Source: Nemertoderma westbladi (Eukaryota > Xenacoelomorpha > Nemertodermatida > Nemertodermatidae). Taken from it: a DNA stretch of 64,000 nucleotides. Position numbers and translations under genes: made by a program. Position 1 is the first letter of the stretch. Each line of letters starts with the position of its first letter. This document shows positions 43,626 to 53,873 of this stretch, one piece after another. Where the stretch lies: positions 41,721 to 105,720 of the forward strand of contig JAUCBJ010007712.1 in the NCBI GenBank assembly GCA_032718475.1, written 5' to 3'. Under the pieces are notes generated by a model. The model was not told where the DNA came from. It was given only the letters and a program-made list of their open reading frames with translations, and searched no databases.

Positions 43626-46600
43626 ATGGCTGACACAAGGCAAACTCTGTCAGATAGTCTCCTAGAAACAACAGCTTGTTTCTCAGATCAAAGTGTAGAG
43701 AATCCCAGACCGAGGTCTGAAACCCCTCATACTGTAAGAAGGGCAACCCCTGCAGTGGTTGTGTCAGAACCTAGGTTGGTAGAAAAGATTTCGCAATTTG
43801 CGAAGTTAGTGAAGCGCCGTTGGTCTGCCATAGGCACTCGGGCCCAAGTCAAGCGGGATCAAGAAGAAGCTATAAAACAGCAGCAACCTCCTAGCCAAGA
43901 ACCGGGTCCTCAGCAGTCCGATAGCTCCAGTAGTTCGGATACTGTTGAGCGGACGCCAGAACGCGGAGCGAAGATGGCGGATACGGTTTATGATGGGCGG
44001 CCAGCCTGTGGGGAATCAACCAACGCCACTTCTTCTCAAGTGGAAAGTGAGGTGGAAAGCGAAGTGGAAAGTGAGGTGGAAAGCGAAGTGGAAAGCGAGG
44101 TGGAAAGCGAAGTGGAAAGCGAATTAACATCAGCAGAGAAGCCGCGAACTAGAGACGCTATCGACATTTATTTGTCCGACTATCAGCGATTCCTAGGAGA
44201 CGAAGAGTTGAGGAGACGGCTGTCTGGACTTTCCCCTAATAGTGAAGGAACCAAGCTTGTGTTGGACGCAATCGATGCCGAAATGTTAGCTGCAAACCAA
44301 GCTGAATGTGATGAAAAACTCCGCCTCATTAGAGTCCGAGAAGAACAAGTAAAGAAAGAACTGATAGAGAAAAGGAAGGTAGCAGCAGCAGCGGCGGCGG
44401 AAGCAGAAGCAGAAAGAAAAGAAGCAGAAGCCGAAAGAAAAGCAACAGTGGCAGAAGCAGAAGCCGAAAGAAAGTCGGCAGAAGCAGAAAGAAAAGCAGC
44501 AGTGGCAGAAGCAGAACGGAGAGCTTCTGAGGAGACTATCCAACTAGAGTTGGAAAATCTGCAAGAGACACAAGACAGTATAAATAAACAGTTTACTGCT
44601 AATCAAATGCAGATGATGAGAAAATCTACTCCCAAGCGCCAAGGATACACATCATCGGAGGAAGGCGAGACCACCGATCCTGAAGGCGGAGGAAATAGAT
44701 CTCGTCTAAGCAGGCGTAGAAAAACATCTCACCGTCATAAACTGCCTGATTTGCCCCCCGCTGTTAAAAGACAGCTAACTAGCACAGATTTAGGTAGTGC
44801 AGAACCCATAGAACAATTTATCCAGGTCAAAAGACTCCCTACTATAGTCGATGAACCTGAAATAATTAGGCCTGTAGTTCCCAAAGTCACTTCTGTGCTA
44901 GAGACCCCTGTACTTCCAGAGCTTAACTCTAAATTCCCTTTACATAGTACTACACTGCCTGTACCCGGTGGAACAGTCCATGCAAACACCCCTGTCCTGA
45001 GCATTGAGAGAGGAATCAAAGATTTGTCTCCCGTCGTCCCGCGTCAGCCCGCTACAATGTTGGCGACTCCCGCTTCGGCGGTTGAGTGGGTGGAAGAGGG
45101 ACGGCGGGGGATGAATCTCCTGCTAGGACAGATGCAGGAGACTGTCCACCAACTTAAGGGAACAGTGAGGGAAGGTAGAGCAGAGTTGCAAGAAGTGCAG
45201 CAAAGTATCGCGCTAGAACGCGACAAATTAGTCAATATACAAAAGGGCATACCAATACCCCCTGTAACATTGTGTCAACCTGTTAGGTCTGAAGTACTAC
45301 ATGCGCAAGGTGTGGAGCCTACACGCATCTATACTGCTAGTGAAGTTGAAACTCCTATAGCAAACCCTATTAAGGGTGATTATAGACCTGTTATTAATGA
45401 TATTCCCTATAGACCTGATAATGATCCGAGAAATTTATATACCGATAATTCGATATTAAATAACACGATGGTCCAAGAAAGCTTTACGCGTCAGATGGCT
45501 AGAACAGAAGCCCGCCAAGCGGTCAAAGTGGGAGAGATCGTCAAATTCAATGGAGATGAGATGAAATGGTTACCTTTCAACGAATATTACAAAGATAGCA
45601 TACAGAACTCTGTACTATCTAACGGAGAGAAACTTAGATTCCTCATCAAGTGCTTGGAAGGACCTCCCAAGTTAATGGCGTTAAAGTTTATTGGACATCC
45701 AGATGGATTAAGACAAGTTTGGGATACATTAAACATCAGGTATGGTAACAAGGATAACATAGCTAAGTATTTGTATGCAAAATTAGTAGCCCCCCGACAC
45801 TTCCTTAGTAGCGGGATTATAGAGTTTTCCGATGAAATTCAAGAGATCTGTAGACAACTGGACTGGTTAGGTAAGTCGCATGAATATCAGAGTTCCATGG
45901 TCATTGGAGCCGTAGTCTCTACTTTACCAAAGGGTGGAGTATGTACGCGCTGGGACAAGAAAGTGTTGTACATGAATGAACAACAACGCCGAAGCCCTAC
46001 CATGGCTGATCTCATGTCCTTCTTAGATAGTGAAGTAAAATTACAACTCATAAGGCAGTCCAGAGAGAAAACATCGGAAAATAAGGTAAGTGAGAAACCC
46101 GTTTCTAGGAGAAGGATAATACCAGTGTGTTATACTGATGACGGCGAAAGCCAAGCTTCTCAAGAAGAGGACAGCGGGAAAGACACAGAACGATCTTACT
46201 ATGACAACAAGACCTATAAAGACGTAAGTAAATACAAGTCTCGAACCAGTGACAGGAGAGAACAGGTAACAACAACTCCTCCTACGTCTCCTAAGAGAAT
46301 TCACGGAAGAAAGCCCGAAGAAAGAACGAGAGTGCATAACGTTAACCAAGTTAAGGTGAGTAACATCAAACCAAAATGTGCGCTGTGCGACGGGCCTCAC
46401 TGTTTGAGTGCGTGTGCTGAATTTCTAAAGAAATCCCCTGTAGACAGACGTACAGTCCTGTGGAATAAGCGGTTATGCTATAATTGCCTCAGATCAGGAC
46501 ACCAACGGCGAACCTGTTACTCCAACGCAAAGTGTGCAAAGTGTGGCGCGAAACATCACATTTTGTTACACAGTGAGTTCGAACGAGACAACCCGAGTCA

Positions 46601-47804
46601 GGTAAGTGAGCCCGAACTACATGTCCAATTCAGTGATGTGAATGACACTGACCAAGGTTCTGAGTGGGAAGGATTCTATACAGACGAATTCTCCGATGCC
46701 AACGAATCCTGTTATCTAATAAATACCACAGTGTATCGAGCACTTACGGATGAAAAGGACACTGACGAGTTTACTCCAACTCCTTTTGACAAACAACCAT
46801 CTTGGAAAGTTCCAACTTCCAACATAGGAATAAGAGAATTTCCTGTAGTGCAAGTTCGAGTTCATGGTCCCAACAAGAGTTACATAGTGAACGCCCTACT
46901 TGACTCCGGCAGCACAGGAACATTCATCGATCAAGAACTAGCCGAAGATATCTTTGCTGGACAACCCAAGTTCCGGACTAAATTGAATATGTCAGGAATT
47001 ATGCAGGTTTGGAAATCTACCCTAACGGCAGATTACTATGTAGGTGTGTTGTCCACCCCCCAGGATAAGTTAGGAACACAAGGTATAAGGTCAGTAAAAA
47101 TGGTGGCTATAAAGAACTTTGCTACTACTCAAGCAGAACCTTATAACTGGGACGAGGACGAGTGCATCCAACATCTTGAGATACCTCGATTCCAAACCGA
47201 TTATCCTGGAGTGCAAATACTCATCGGCCAAAACGCGCATGAGGCGCTCGAGCCATTAGAGAAACGGCCTGCTCAACCACAGCCACTACAAACCTATGCG
47301 GTAAGAACAAGAGTAGGTTGGTACTTCACTGGCCCTTCCCGTAGAACTCTCAAAGAGAGATTACCTCAACAACAGGTATACCAAGTAAAGGGGGAAGTGG
47401 AGAGCAGTGATGTGGACGACCCAACTGAGGGAACACCATACTCCTCAGATAATGACGATATTAACTCCAATGTAGATCAATGGAGACATTGCCTTGGGAC
47501 GATTAATCCAGCCGACATCGCTTCCAGAGGAGCAACTCCTCAAGAACTGATAGATACTCCAGGCTGGTTAGGTGGATCCGACTTCTTAAGTAAAGAAGAA
47601 GAAGAATGGCCTCCTCATCTTACCACGGCGGAGAGTAGACAGGCCAAGGGAGCGGAGAAACTAACACAACCACTCAATCGCCCAGCTAGTCGTTTATGTT
47701 TACTGGAAAGAGACCGAAAACTGTCCGGAAACTATGGAAGGCAAGATACTCTTCCTACGACTACTTCCCTAATCCGGCAAATATCTAGGGACTCCATAAC
47801 GTGA
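43626..47804 (+). CDS. BEL/Pao Gag-protease polyprotein, pol core deleted
   Basis: A single 1392-codon ORF. The N-terminal third is acidic and Ser-rich, with six VESE units near 140-165 and an Ala/Glu/Arg coiled coil near 255-310 (AEAERK repeats). Residues about 630-775 are the Pao-type Gag core (FNGDEMKWLPF, IKCLEGPPKLMA, VWDTLNIRYG). Zinc-knuckle Cys/His motifs start at C918, with CYNCLRSGHQRRTC at 951-964. The aspartic protease has LLDSGSTGTF with D1093. Residues about 1170-1245 are the usual post-protease block (VQILIGQNAHEAL, TRVGWYFTG). At about 1283-1330 the frame jumps to the block normally found just before integrase (NPADIASRGATPQEL). Everything between, the reverse transcriptase and RNase H, is gone with the frame kept. 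The tail after residue 1335 has no integrase. Confidence 0.9.
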   Translation: MADTRQTLSDSLLETTACFSDQSVENPRPRSETPHTVRRATPAVVVSEPRLVEKISQFAKLVKRRWSAIGTRAQVKRDQEEAIKQQQPPSQEPGPQQSDSSSSSDTVERTPERGAKMADTVYDGRPACGESTNATSSQVESEVESEVESEVESEVESEVESEVESELTSAEKPRTRDAIDIYLSDYQRFLGDEELRRRLSGLSPNSEGTKLVLDAIDAEMLAANQAECDEKLRLIRVREEQVKKELIEKRKVAAAAAAEAEAERKEAEAERKATVAEAEAERKSAEAERKAAVAEAERRASEETIQLELENLQETQDSINKQFTANQMQMMRKSTPKRQGYTSSEEGETTDPEGGGNRSRLSRRRKTSHRHKLPDLPPAVKRQLTSTDLGSAEPIEQFIQVKRLPTIVDEPEIIRPVVPKVTSVLETPVLPELNSKFPLHSTTLPVPGGTVHANTPVLSIERGIKDLSPVVPRQPATMLATPASAVEWVEEGRRGMNLLLGQMQETVHQLKGTVREGRAELQEVQQSIALERDKLVNIQKGIPIPPVTLCQPVRSEVLHAQGVEPTRIYTASEVETPIANPIKGDYRPVINDIPYRPDNDPRNLYTDNSILNNTMVQESFTRQMARTEARQAVKVGEIVKFNGDEMKWLPFNEYYKDSIQNSVLSNGEKLRFLIKCLEGPPKLMALKFIGHPDGLRQVWDTLNIRYGNKDNIAKYLYAKLVAPRHFLSSGIIEFSDEIQEICRQLDWLGKSHEYQSSMVIGAVVSTLPKGGVCTRWDKKVLYMNEQQRRSPTMADLMSFLDSEVKLQLIRQSREKTSENKVSEKPVSRRRIIPVCYTDDGESQASQEEDSGKDTERSYYDNKTYKDVSKYKSRTSDRREQVTTTPPTSPKRIHGRKPEERTRVHNVNQVKVSNIKPKCALCDGPHCLSACAEFLKKSPVDRRTVLWNKRLCYNCLRSGHQRRTCYSNAKCAKCGAKHHILLHSEFERDNPSQVSEPELHVQFSDVNDTDQGSEWEGFYTDEFSDANESCYLINTTVYRALTDEKDTDEFTPTPFDKQPSWKVPTSNIGIREFPVVQVRVHGPNKSYIVNALLDSGSTGTFIDQELAEDIFAGQPKFRTKLNMSGIMQVWKSTLTADYYVGVLSTPQDKLGTQGIRSVKMVAIKNFATTQAEPYNWDEDECIQHLEIPRFQTDYPGVQILIGQNAHEALEPLEKRPAQPQPLQTYAVRTRVGWYFTGPSRRTLKERLPQQQVYQVKGEVESSDVDDPTEGTPYSSDNDDINSNVDQWRHCLGTINPADIASRGATPQELIDTPGWLGGSDFLSKEEEEWPPHLTTAESRQAKGAEKLTQPLNRPASRLCLLERDRKLSGNYGRQDTLPTTTSLIRQISRDSIT

Positions 47805-49175
47805 TAGCATGTGGAGTGGGCGTGTGACTATATCATTTTATATTTGTTTTTATTTTATATTTATGTATGTATTATTATGTAATTTTATTATAATCGTTTT
47901 CTTTAATTTTATTTAGTAGAATGTTATTTTAGAGATTATTTAGTAGATTAGTGCAATATATTAGTGCTTATTACGTATGTAATTACTTATAATATATATT
48001 TAGTGCGACGGCGAGAAATAATTATTTTTCTCTTTCCTTACTGTCCGTATTATATTATAAATGCGAGACTATAGTAAGATGACATGTCAGTACTTCTTAA
48101 AGTACAATAAAGCCACTACTATATTTAAGTATTATTGGTAGGCAGAGTATTAGGAATGCAAAGTTCAGATCCTCGAGTCTCGGCTAAACCAAGCTCTGGG
48201 TAGACCTTGGAAACGACTTGCCTCTTCACACTGACATTGCTTCGTGCGATATTGCTCTTCTACCTTATAACAAATAATACATATAGTAGCGTGATGTCCC
48301 TCTAACAGTAGCGTAAATCGCAAATAAATCTGTTAAACTTTTGACCATCTGTAATTCTAGTCGATTAAGGTATCGTGGCACCCACCGATATACTTGAAAG
48401 ACAAATTCTAGAATCAGTGGTTAACGTCCCCAGACAAGTTCTGGAATAAATCGGTGCCCATCCTAAATATTAATTTAATATTTATTAAAATTTGTAAAAT
48501 CCTGATCCTTCAAAATTTCTAGTCACTTAAGATATCGCAGTATTTACCGATATTCTTAGAAGGACTATTTTATAGAATTAAGGATCCTAAGTCCCCAGAT
48601 ATGCTCTGGAATAAAATTTGTGTCAATTTAACATCAAATAATAAAATTCACGGGAATAAATTTAAATTCATATTCAAATGAATTTCATAAATTGTCATTT
48701 TGTACAATTTATAACATTCCCAAAATTCCAGTAATTAATAGATCATGGGAGCGGAGATTCATATTGAGTGTACTAGAGTGTGAGAATCTCCAACATATAG
48801 TCAATAGCCGATAAAATTTATAAAATCATGCATAAAGAGGATATTGACAATTAAAGAATTACTATTAAATAACATCCCAGATCTGTATGCATGAGAATTG
48901 CCCTAATTCTACCGCTAGTTTTCCATAATGTCACCATGACAACACCCACGCTAGAATTAGAAGCAAGTTAAAGGAACAATAAAAAGCTTGCCCCATTGCG
49001 TAGCATAAGAGTATACATAGCGCACTATTAGTATCCAAGGATACATAGTAATAACGTGACATTCTGGAAGACACTGACTAACGGACAAATGGCATGCATG
49101 TGTGCAATAAGTAATGATTGCATGGAATTTGTGCGTTTATAGGTGAATGATACTACTAAAGTGTGTTTACAGTAG
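47805..49175 (+). other. Non-coding interior of the LTR element
   Basis: AT-rich, where integrase would be expected. A segment of about 115 bp occurs twice, 162 bp apart (48356 and 48518: TCTAGTC..TTAAG, ACCGATAT, GTCCCCAGA, TCTGGAATAAA), diverged. No integrase zinc finger or catalytic motif was found in any frame. Confidence 0.6.
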
Positions 49176-49176
49176 C

Positions 49177-49604
49177 TAATCGCAATTGTCTCTCTCTGGA
49201 TGGCACATTCACAAGAATGCTACGCCGGGTACATTGTGTCAAGTACAATGCACACATCTCCAACCAGACACTATATAACATTGGAGGTGTCTCATTGGTT
49301 CCCCCAAGCTTGACACTAGAACAAAATCGCCTCCGCTTTGCAGGACATTGCTTTCGCCGTGAGGACCAGCCAGTGCATAATCTTGTACTTTGGCAGCCTC
49401 ATGGAGTGAATAAGCATGGTGGACAGCCCATGACTTTCTTGAGACGCATCTTAAAGGACACTGGCCTTAAAGATGCGGATGATCTAGCAAATGTCATGGG
49501 TGATAGGGAGTTGTGGCGGTGCAATTTTGTTGACAAGCCGGCATAGCATTCTTAAAAATGCAGCTGCAATGCAGCATGCCGATCCTAGTAGTAATCGCAA
49601 TTGT
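49177..49604 (+). mobile_element. LINE-A fragment inserted in the LTR element
   Basis: TAATCGCAATTGT at 49177-49189 and 49592-49604 is a target duplication (with a one-base gap it extends a further 5 bp to the left). The insert encodes the LINE-A C-terminal domain (LRRVHCVKYNAHISNQTLYN, NRLRFAGHCFRRED, GGQPMTFLRRIL, DRELWRCNF), intact to a stop at 49544-49546. It is 5'-truncated and clearer than the copies at 16985 and 19890. Confidence 0.85.
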
Positions 49605-49619
49605 AAAGTAGCCTAACTC

Positions 49620-49840
49620 TACCGAGATAACCTCAAGTGGATTCAAGCCTTTGGGACGGACAGTGGTGGGACTTGTGTCGATTATCGTTGTCGTGTTGTT
49701 GCTACATGTTGGCGCAAACACCGCGACAACGGTACATCGGCGCTGAGAAACCCACTGTCCGGGGTCAAAGACTAGTAGGCAGCGACGCCCGCTTGCCTAA
49801 ATATTGACTCATACTAATATTAATAAACTCAGATAGCAGA
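49620..49840 (+). other. GC-richer stretch with inverted repeats before the extra ORF
   Basis: GGACAGTGG (about 49658) pairs with CCACTGTCC (about 49752), and inside it CGTTGTCG pairs with CGACAACG. As RNA this could fold into a stacked stem-loop. Function unknown. Confidence 0.35.
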
Positions 49841-49841
49841 T

Positions 49842-51000
49842 ATGACGGAATTAATAGAAGATGACCTTGGTATTAGAGAGCGATATACTCTACCTTTACA
49901 AGCGTTTATGGATAGCTTGATACGCGGTGAAGCCGATCCGACTATTACGGAGGATGATGGTCGTTATATCGAACCGCCGATGTCCCAAGAGCAACTTACG
50001 CGTGAATTGGACTATCGAAAATTAACCGCTCGCTATACGCATCGTAATGGTACGTGTATGGACTTCTTAACTACCGGCCATCCTATCGATTTACATGATA
50101 CGGACGATGTAGACACCCTAAAGGGAAATGGTTCTATTTAAATATCATACCCAGCGGAGTCGTAACGATAAACCGAGAATAGATCACGAAAATTCTATTC
50201 GTAACAGACTGGGAAGCCGAACACGAACCACTATGCCTAGAATCTGAGGAGATTCAGCCTATCGCGCTCGGAACAGCGACAACGATTACATCCTAGAATG
50301 GTATCAAGGTCCAAGGTATCATGGAAATTTATTGAGCGTATTGCAGATTTAATAATTTGCATATTTTTGCGGTTTGCCCTCAATTTATGACTCAATGTCA
50401 CCACTGTCCACTAAAGGGACACGCCAGTTTCGATTGCCCTTTTAATCGCGATTTGGAAAGCGTAGATGAAATGATCACACTACGTTACATTAGAGCTTGG
50501 GAAGCGAACGCTGATTTACATCGTGATTCGCGCCATCGCTATTATCCTGGACGCGCTTACGAAGGAATTTATGCGTTCCATCCTTATCTATTCGCTTCTG
50601 TCGAACAGAAATCACGCATATCGAGTTACAGGAAGTATATCGACGGCCTTACGAGTACCGAGCCCGCGAACGCGAGTTGGAAAGAACCATTAAACCAAGG
50701 AAGTTTCTAACTGCCTATGGTCCACCCACGGCCCTCATTCAGACCACTCGTAAAGGACCCGTAAGAGCGGCTGTCTTGAAACGAGCTCTCAAAGCCGTTA
50801 GACCCTCTCCCCCGACGTTGATGTCAATCAACTCGGCACTTCGACTGGCGGATACACCGACCATAATCCTATACCCTCTGATGCAATCATGTTGCACCCT
50901 TCACCCAGGAGTTATAGCCCTCCTTGTAAAGTGGCTCGCCCCAAAGAGAAAAAGACTCTGGCTAGCTTTAAAAAACTGCGTAAACGCCGTCCGCGCATGA
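49842..51000 (+). pseudogene. Extra ORF of the LTR element, frameshifted, with a zinc knuckle
   Basis: Coding-like sequence runs through three frames: 49842-50141 (100 codons starting MTELIEDDLG), the +1 frame from about 50131 to 50352 with one TGA, then about 50340-50709 and 50677-51000. The third part has a CCHC knuckle, CHHCPLKGHASFDC (C-x2-C-x4-H-x4-C). The last part is basic. It sits between the deleted pol region and the 3' LTR, where some retroelements keep an accessory ORF, but I know no match. It could be a second, decayed Gag from another element or a captured gene. Confidence 0.5.
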
Positions 51001-51086
51001 AAGACTAACTGTTTAGAGTATTTTTATATTTTAGAAACTGTGATTTTGTATATTTTATAGACTTAAATCCCATTTTCTGGGAGCGG

Positions 51087-52315
51087 TGTAAAAGCTTCTG
51101 TGGGATATAACTGGCCCCTTTTGCTTCGCAATCCAGTTTCCCCCAGGCGCTGGAATACTCTAAAAAGGTTCTCTAACTGTATATATATTCCCCTCGCCCG
51201 CAAGGTACCGTTACAGGTGTTTTAACGGACATAAAAGTCATTCTGCTATATACGTGTTTTGGCGGACATGGTAAGGCAAAAAACCTGTAATGCACCAACT
51301 ACCTTTCACAGCTTAGCCGTGATGATTCATATTACGACATCTAACAGCTGGTTGCTGACATGGAAACAGCCATTGGATGCATGGTTCTTTGTTTGGCTTG
51401 AGCCAATCAGAGCGATTTTTCCTGTCGACGTGTAGCTTTTCGGTCGATCATAAGGAGAGTGTTCAGTCTTACTGCTTTTACTTGATACTTTGTTGTTATT
51501 GCTGTCTAAGCCAGAAACACCGGCTCTAAGAACTCTAGTAAAACTGCTTAGATTATAGAAAGTATAACTGTTACCGGCGGTGTTACCTCACTTAATTTAA
51601 CTGCACTAATCATATTGTTTGTACTGCTATTTACCGTCAGTTATTAATTGTATCTATTTGTTGATGGAAATATTGCTCTTTGGAGAATACGGATAAATCA
51701 CCCAAAATTCCCAATTTTCTTGATACACTACAGGTTAGAGAGGCGGGCTATATATAACAATTGCGATTTATATCAATGTGGTGTGTATTGAATCTAATGT
51801 TATTTAGTAGACACTACCTGAGTCAATTGCTGTTCTCTTTATGTGTGATCAAATATACTGACGGTCGGCAGAATAGTGTGCATGATTGTGAGTGTGATGT
51901 GACTGGTAACAAAGCATTTCCTAAAGAATGCGACTTATACTTTAATCATAAGCCTTATCGTTGCGTTTAGTATAAGTCCTAGCTCTGTTTAAATAGATAG
52001 AGCGCCACGTCCTAAAGGAACTGTTAATATTTCCCGAAAGTTAATAATATCTGTCAGAAATTACATATTAGTGATCTATCGAATAATACAATAGGTTTAC
52101 ACTGCAACCTTACACTGCAATAATAAAATCTAAGCATCCGAATTCAGCCTCCCGGGTGTAGATCCATCGGGTGAATGATCGCGCATGGGCTGGCTTCGGC
52201 TAATGTTTTGTTTATTAGCATAAAATATTGTCGTATGCTAAAGGTGTGTTAATTAACTAAAAGACATATAAATTTTGGCAGGTTAAACTGCTAAAGGTCT
52301 TCAAAAGCGCGAACA
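51087..52315 (+). repeat. 3' LTR
   Basis: 1229 bp, identical by eye to the 5' LTR except for loss of TGA (5' GCTGATGACATGG, 3' GCTGACATGG). The TATA-like box is at 51748-51757. Confidence 0.93.
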
Positions 52316-52545
52316 GATTACTCACAAAGTCTGCCGAATTATTTCCAGTGCGGTTCCCCCCAGTAGGCCCACTCTATACGCCCCAAAGGGATACTCCAGT
52401 ATGACCTACTCATTTAGCTACCGGTACCATTTAAGGATGTAAGGCAGAGATGCGCCTAGTTAAGAAACGAAAATTGCCCAGGCCCCATGCGGGAATCTAA
52501 CCCACGACCTCCTGATACATGTGAATTCAGGTGGGACCTCAGGTT
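52316..52545 (-). mobile_element. SINE-2 body, interrupted by the LTR element
   Basis: On the minus strand it has a B-box-like GGGTTAGATTCC, then CTGCCTTACATCC, GCACTGGAAATAA and CAGACTTTGTG, all shared with the plus-strand copy at 60190-60440. The remainder of the tail is at 40112-40141, so the LTR element split this SINE. The tRNA-like head is truncated. Confidence 0.75.
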
Positions 52546-52549
52546 AATT

Positions 52550-52797
52550 CAAGAGCAAAAAAAAAGCAAACAGTCGGCCGAAGCCGGGGGCGACGCGAAG
52601 GCTCCTCTTTCGATAGCTGCTACCCAAAGGTAGGGGTGGGCGCTACACCTATCCCAAGATTTGCTCCCAGTTTTTTAACTGGTACTTATTTTATCGACCC
52701 CAGTGGATGAAAGGCTGAGTGGACCCTGGCGGGGCTGAACCTACAACCAATATATTGGAGGCCCGGCGCTCAACCAACTGAGCTACCCCGCCTTTAG
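52550..52797 (-). mobile_element. tRNA-derived SINE with a widely shared central block
   Basis: On the minus strand the head is tRNA-like: GGCGGGG, an A box TAGCTCAGTTGG, a D arm GCTC/GAGC and a B-box-like GGTTCAGCCCC. It is followed by CAGCCTTTCATCC, GGGGTCGATAAAATAAGTA and CCAGTT, a block known from SINEs of cephalopods and other invertebrates. The tail is T-rich (CTTTTTTTTTGC near 52555). The tRNA part does not close as a functional tRNA. Confidence 0.75.
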
Positions 52798-53873
52798 TTC
52801 AAGAAATAGCTATTTAAATGAAGGCTTAGGCCTACTGTTTAATCTGGCACTAATTAATAAGATTACAGAGCGAGGGGTATTGGAATCCGAGAGTTGGCGA
52901 GGATTTTAACGCATTTAAAAAACAATTCTTTAAAATTTAAAGGCAATGCATTTGTACGACTGTACGTTTCGGAGTCGCGCAATACCACCATATCTTGCAT
53001 ATTTTCGATATTTTGTAGAGGCCTATTTTCCATCAGACGTCAGACAGTGTTATTTAAATTGTTAATTTAAATTTATAACTACATTTTTGTTGTGCAAAGT
53101 AGGACATTGTCACACGCCGGTCCCGAATGCGAATATTTCACGAACGAGCGAAGCGAAATAAATATTACATCGAGTAACCGAATGAGGTGTTACACAGTAG
53201 TAAAATTGTATAAATAAAAAAAAAATCTGGTGTCACGGCACAATATAGCCTACTTGATGGCATATATTTTTTAGCTGTTTGATACACTACAGTACTGTAG
53301 TTCCAAATTTAATAATTTTTACATTCCTATTTACTTTGTTGAACGTTTGAACGAAAATTAAACGGACGTTTCAGTGTTATACTCTGAATTAGGCTGAACA
53401 TATTTTTTTATATTTTTATTGGTAAAAATATATTGTCTAAAATAAAATCTACCTAGCGATGCGACTTCCCTTATATCTTATGAGACTTTGTAACGGTTAC
53501 CTGTAAGATAGCCAATGGAAAATAGAACCGCGAAGAAAATAATCGTTTTCCAGGGAATTTTTATAATAATTAATAATAATATATATGGCCTTGAGCATAA
53601 TAATATACACCGAGCGACATAATTTATTGTTAAATGGGAAATCGAAATGGTGGTCCACCGTATCGCAGTAAAATCAGAAACAACATTCTCCTATAACGCA
53701 AACAAAACAAAATCTTATTTTATGACGTCATCAATTTCGAATTCCAGGATTTCATTCCATTCCAGGGTATCATTCAAGGATTTATCCCTGAAGAATTTCT
53801 CAAATTTTAATTGAATTTGCAATTTGATCTTGGTTTGGTTGTCTCTGTTTAAGCAATCACCGCGATTAGATAG
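52798..53873. other. Intergenic sequence and 3' flank of the aminopeptidase gene
   Basis: AT-rich, with no gene identified. The minus-strand 3' UTR of the aminopeptidase runs into it from 53873 downwards. Confidence 0.5.

Larger units (their letters stand above)
40142..52315 (+). mobile_element. BEL/Pao-type LTR retrotransposon, recent, without pol core
   Basis: A 12,174-bp element begins TGTAAAAG and ends GCGCGAACA. LTRs are 40142-41373 (1232 bp) and 51087-52315 (1229 bp); by eye they differ only by a 3-bp TGA deletion. The perfect 5-bp duplication GATTA flanks it (40137-40141, 52316-52320), typical of this superfamily. Between the LTRs are a 2.25-kb leader, one 1392-codon ORF (Gag and protease), about 2 kb of non-coding sequence, a nested LINE-A fragment and a frameshifted ORF. 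A purine stretch GGGAGCGG precedes the 3' LTR. No TGG-type primer-binding site directly follows the 5' LTR. Reverse transcriptase, RNase H and integrase are absent, so any recent movement must have used enzymes from another element. Confidence 0.93.

Noticed and set aside
47805-49170. Hidden integrase after the Gag-protease ORF
   Set aside because: I looked for an HHCC finger and a D,D-35-E pattern in all frames and found neither.
52717-52797. Functional tRNA gene on the minus strand
   Set aside because: The head has good A and B boxes and a GGCGGGG/CCCCGCC pair, but the T arm is incomplete and the sequence runs on into a SINE body.
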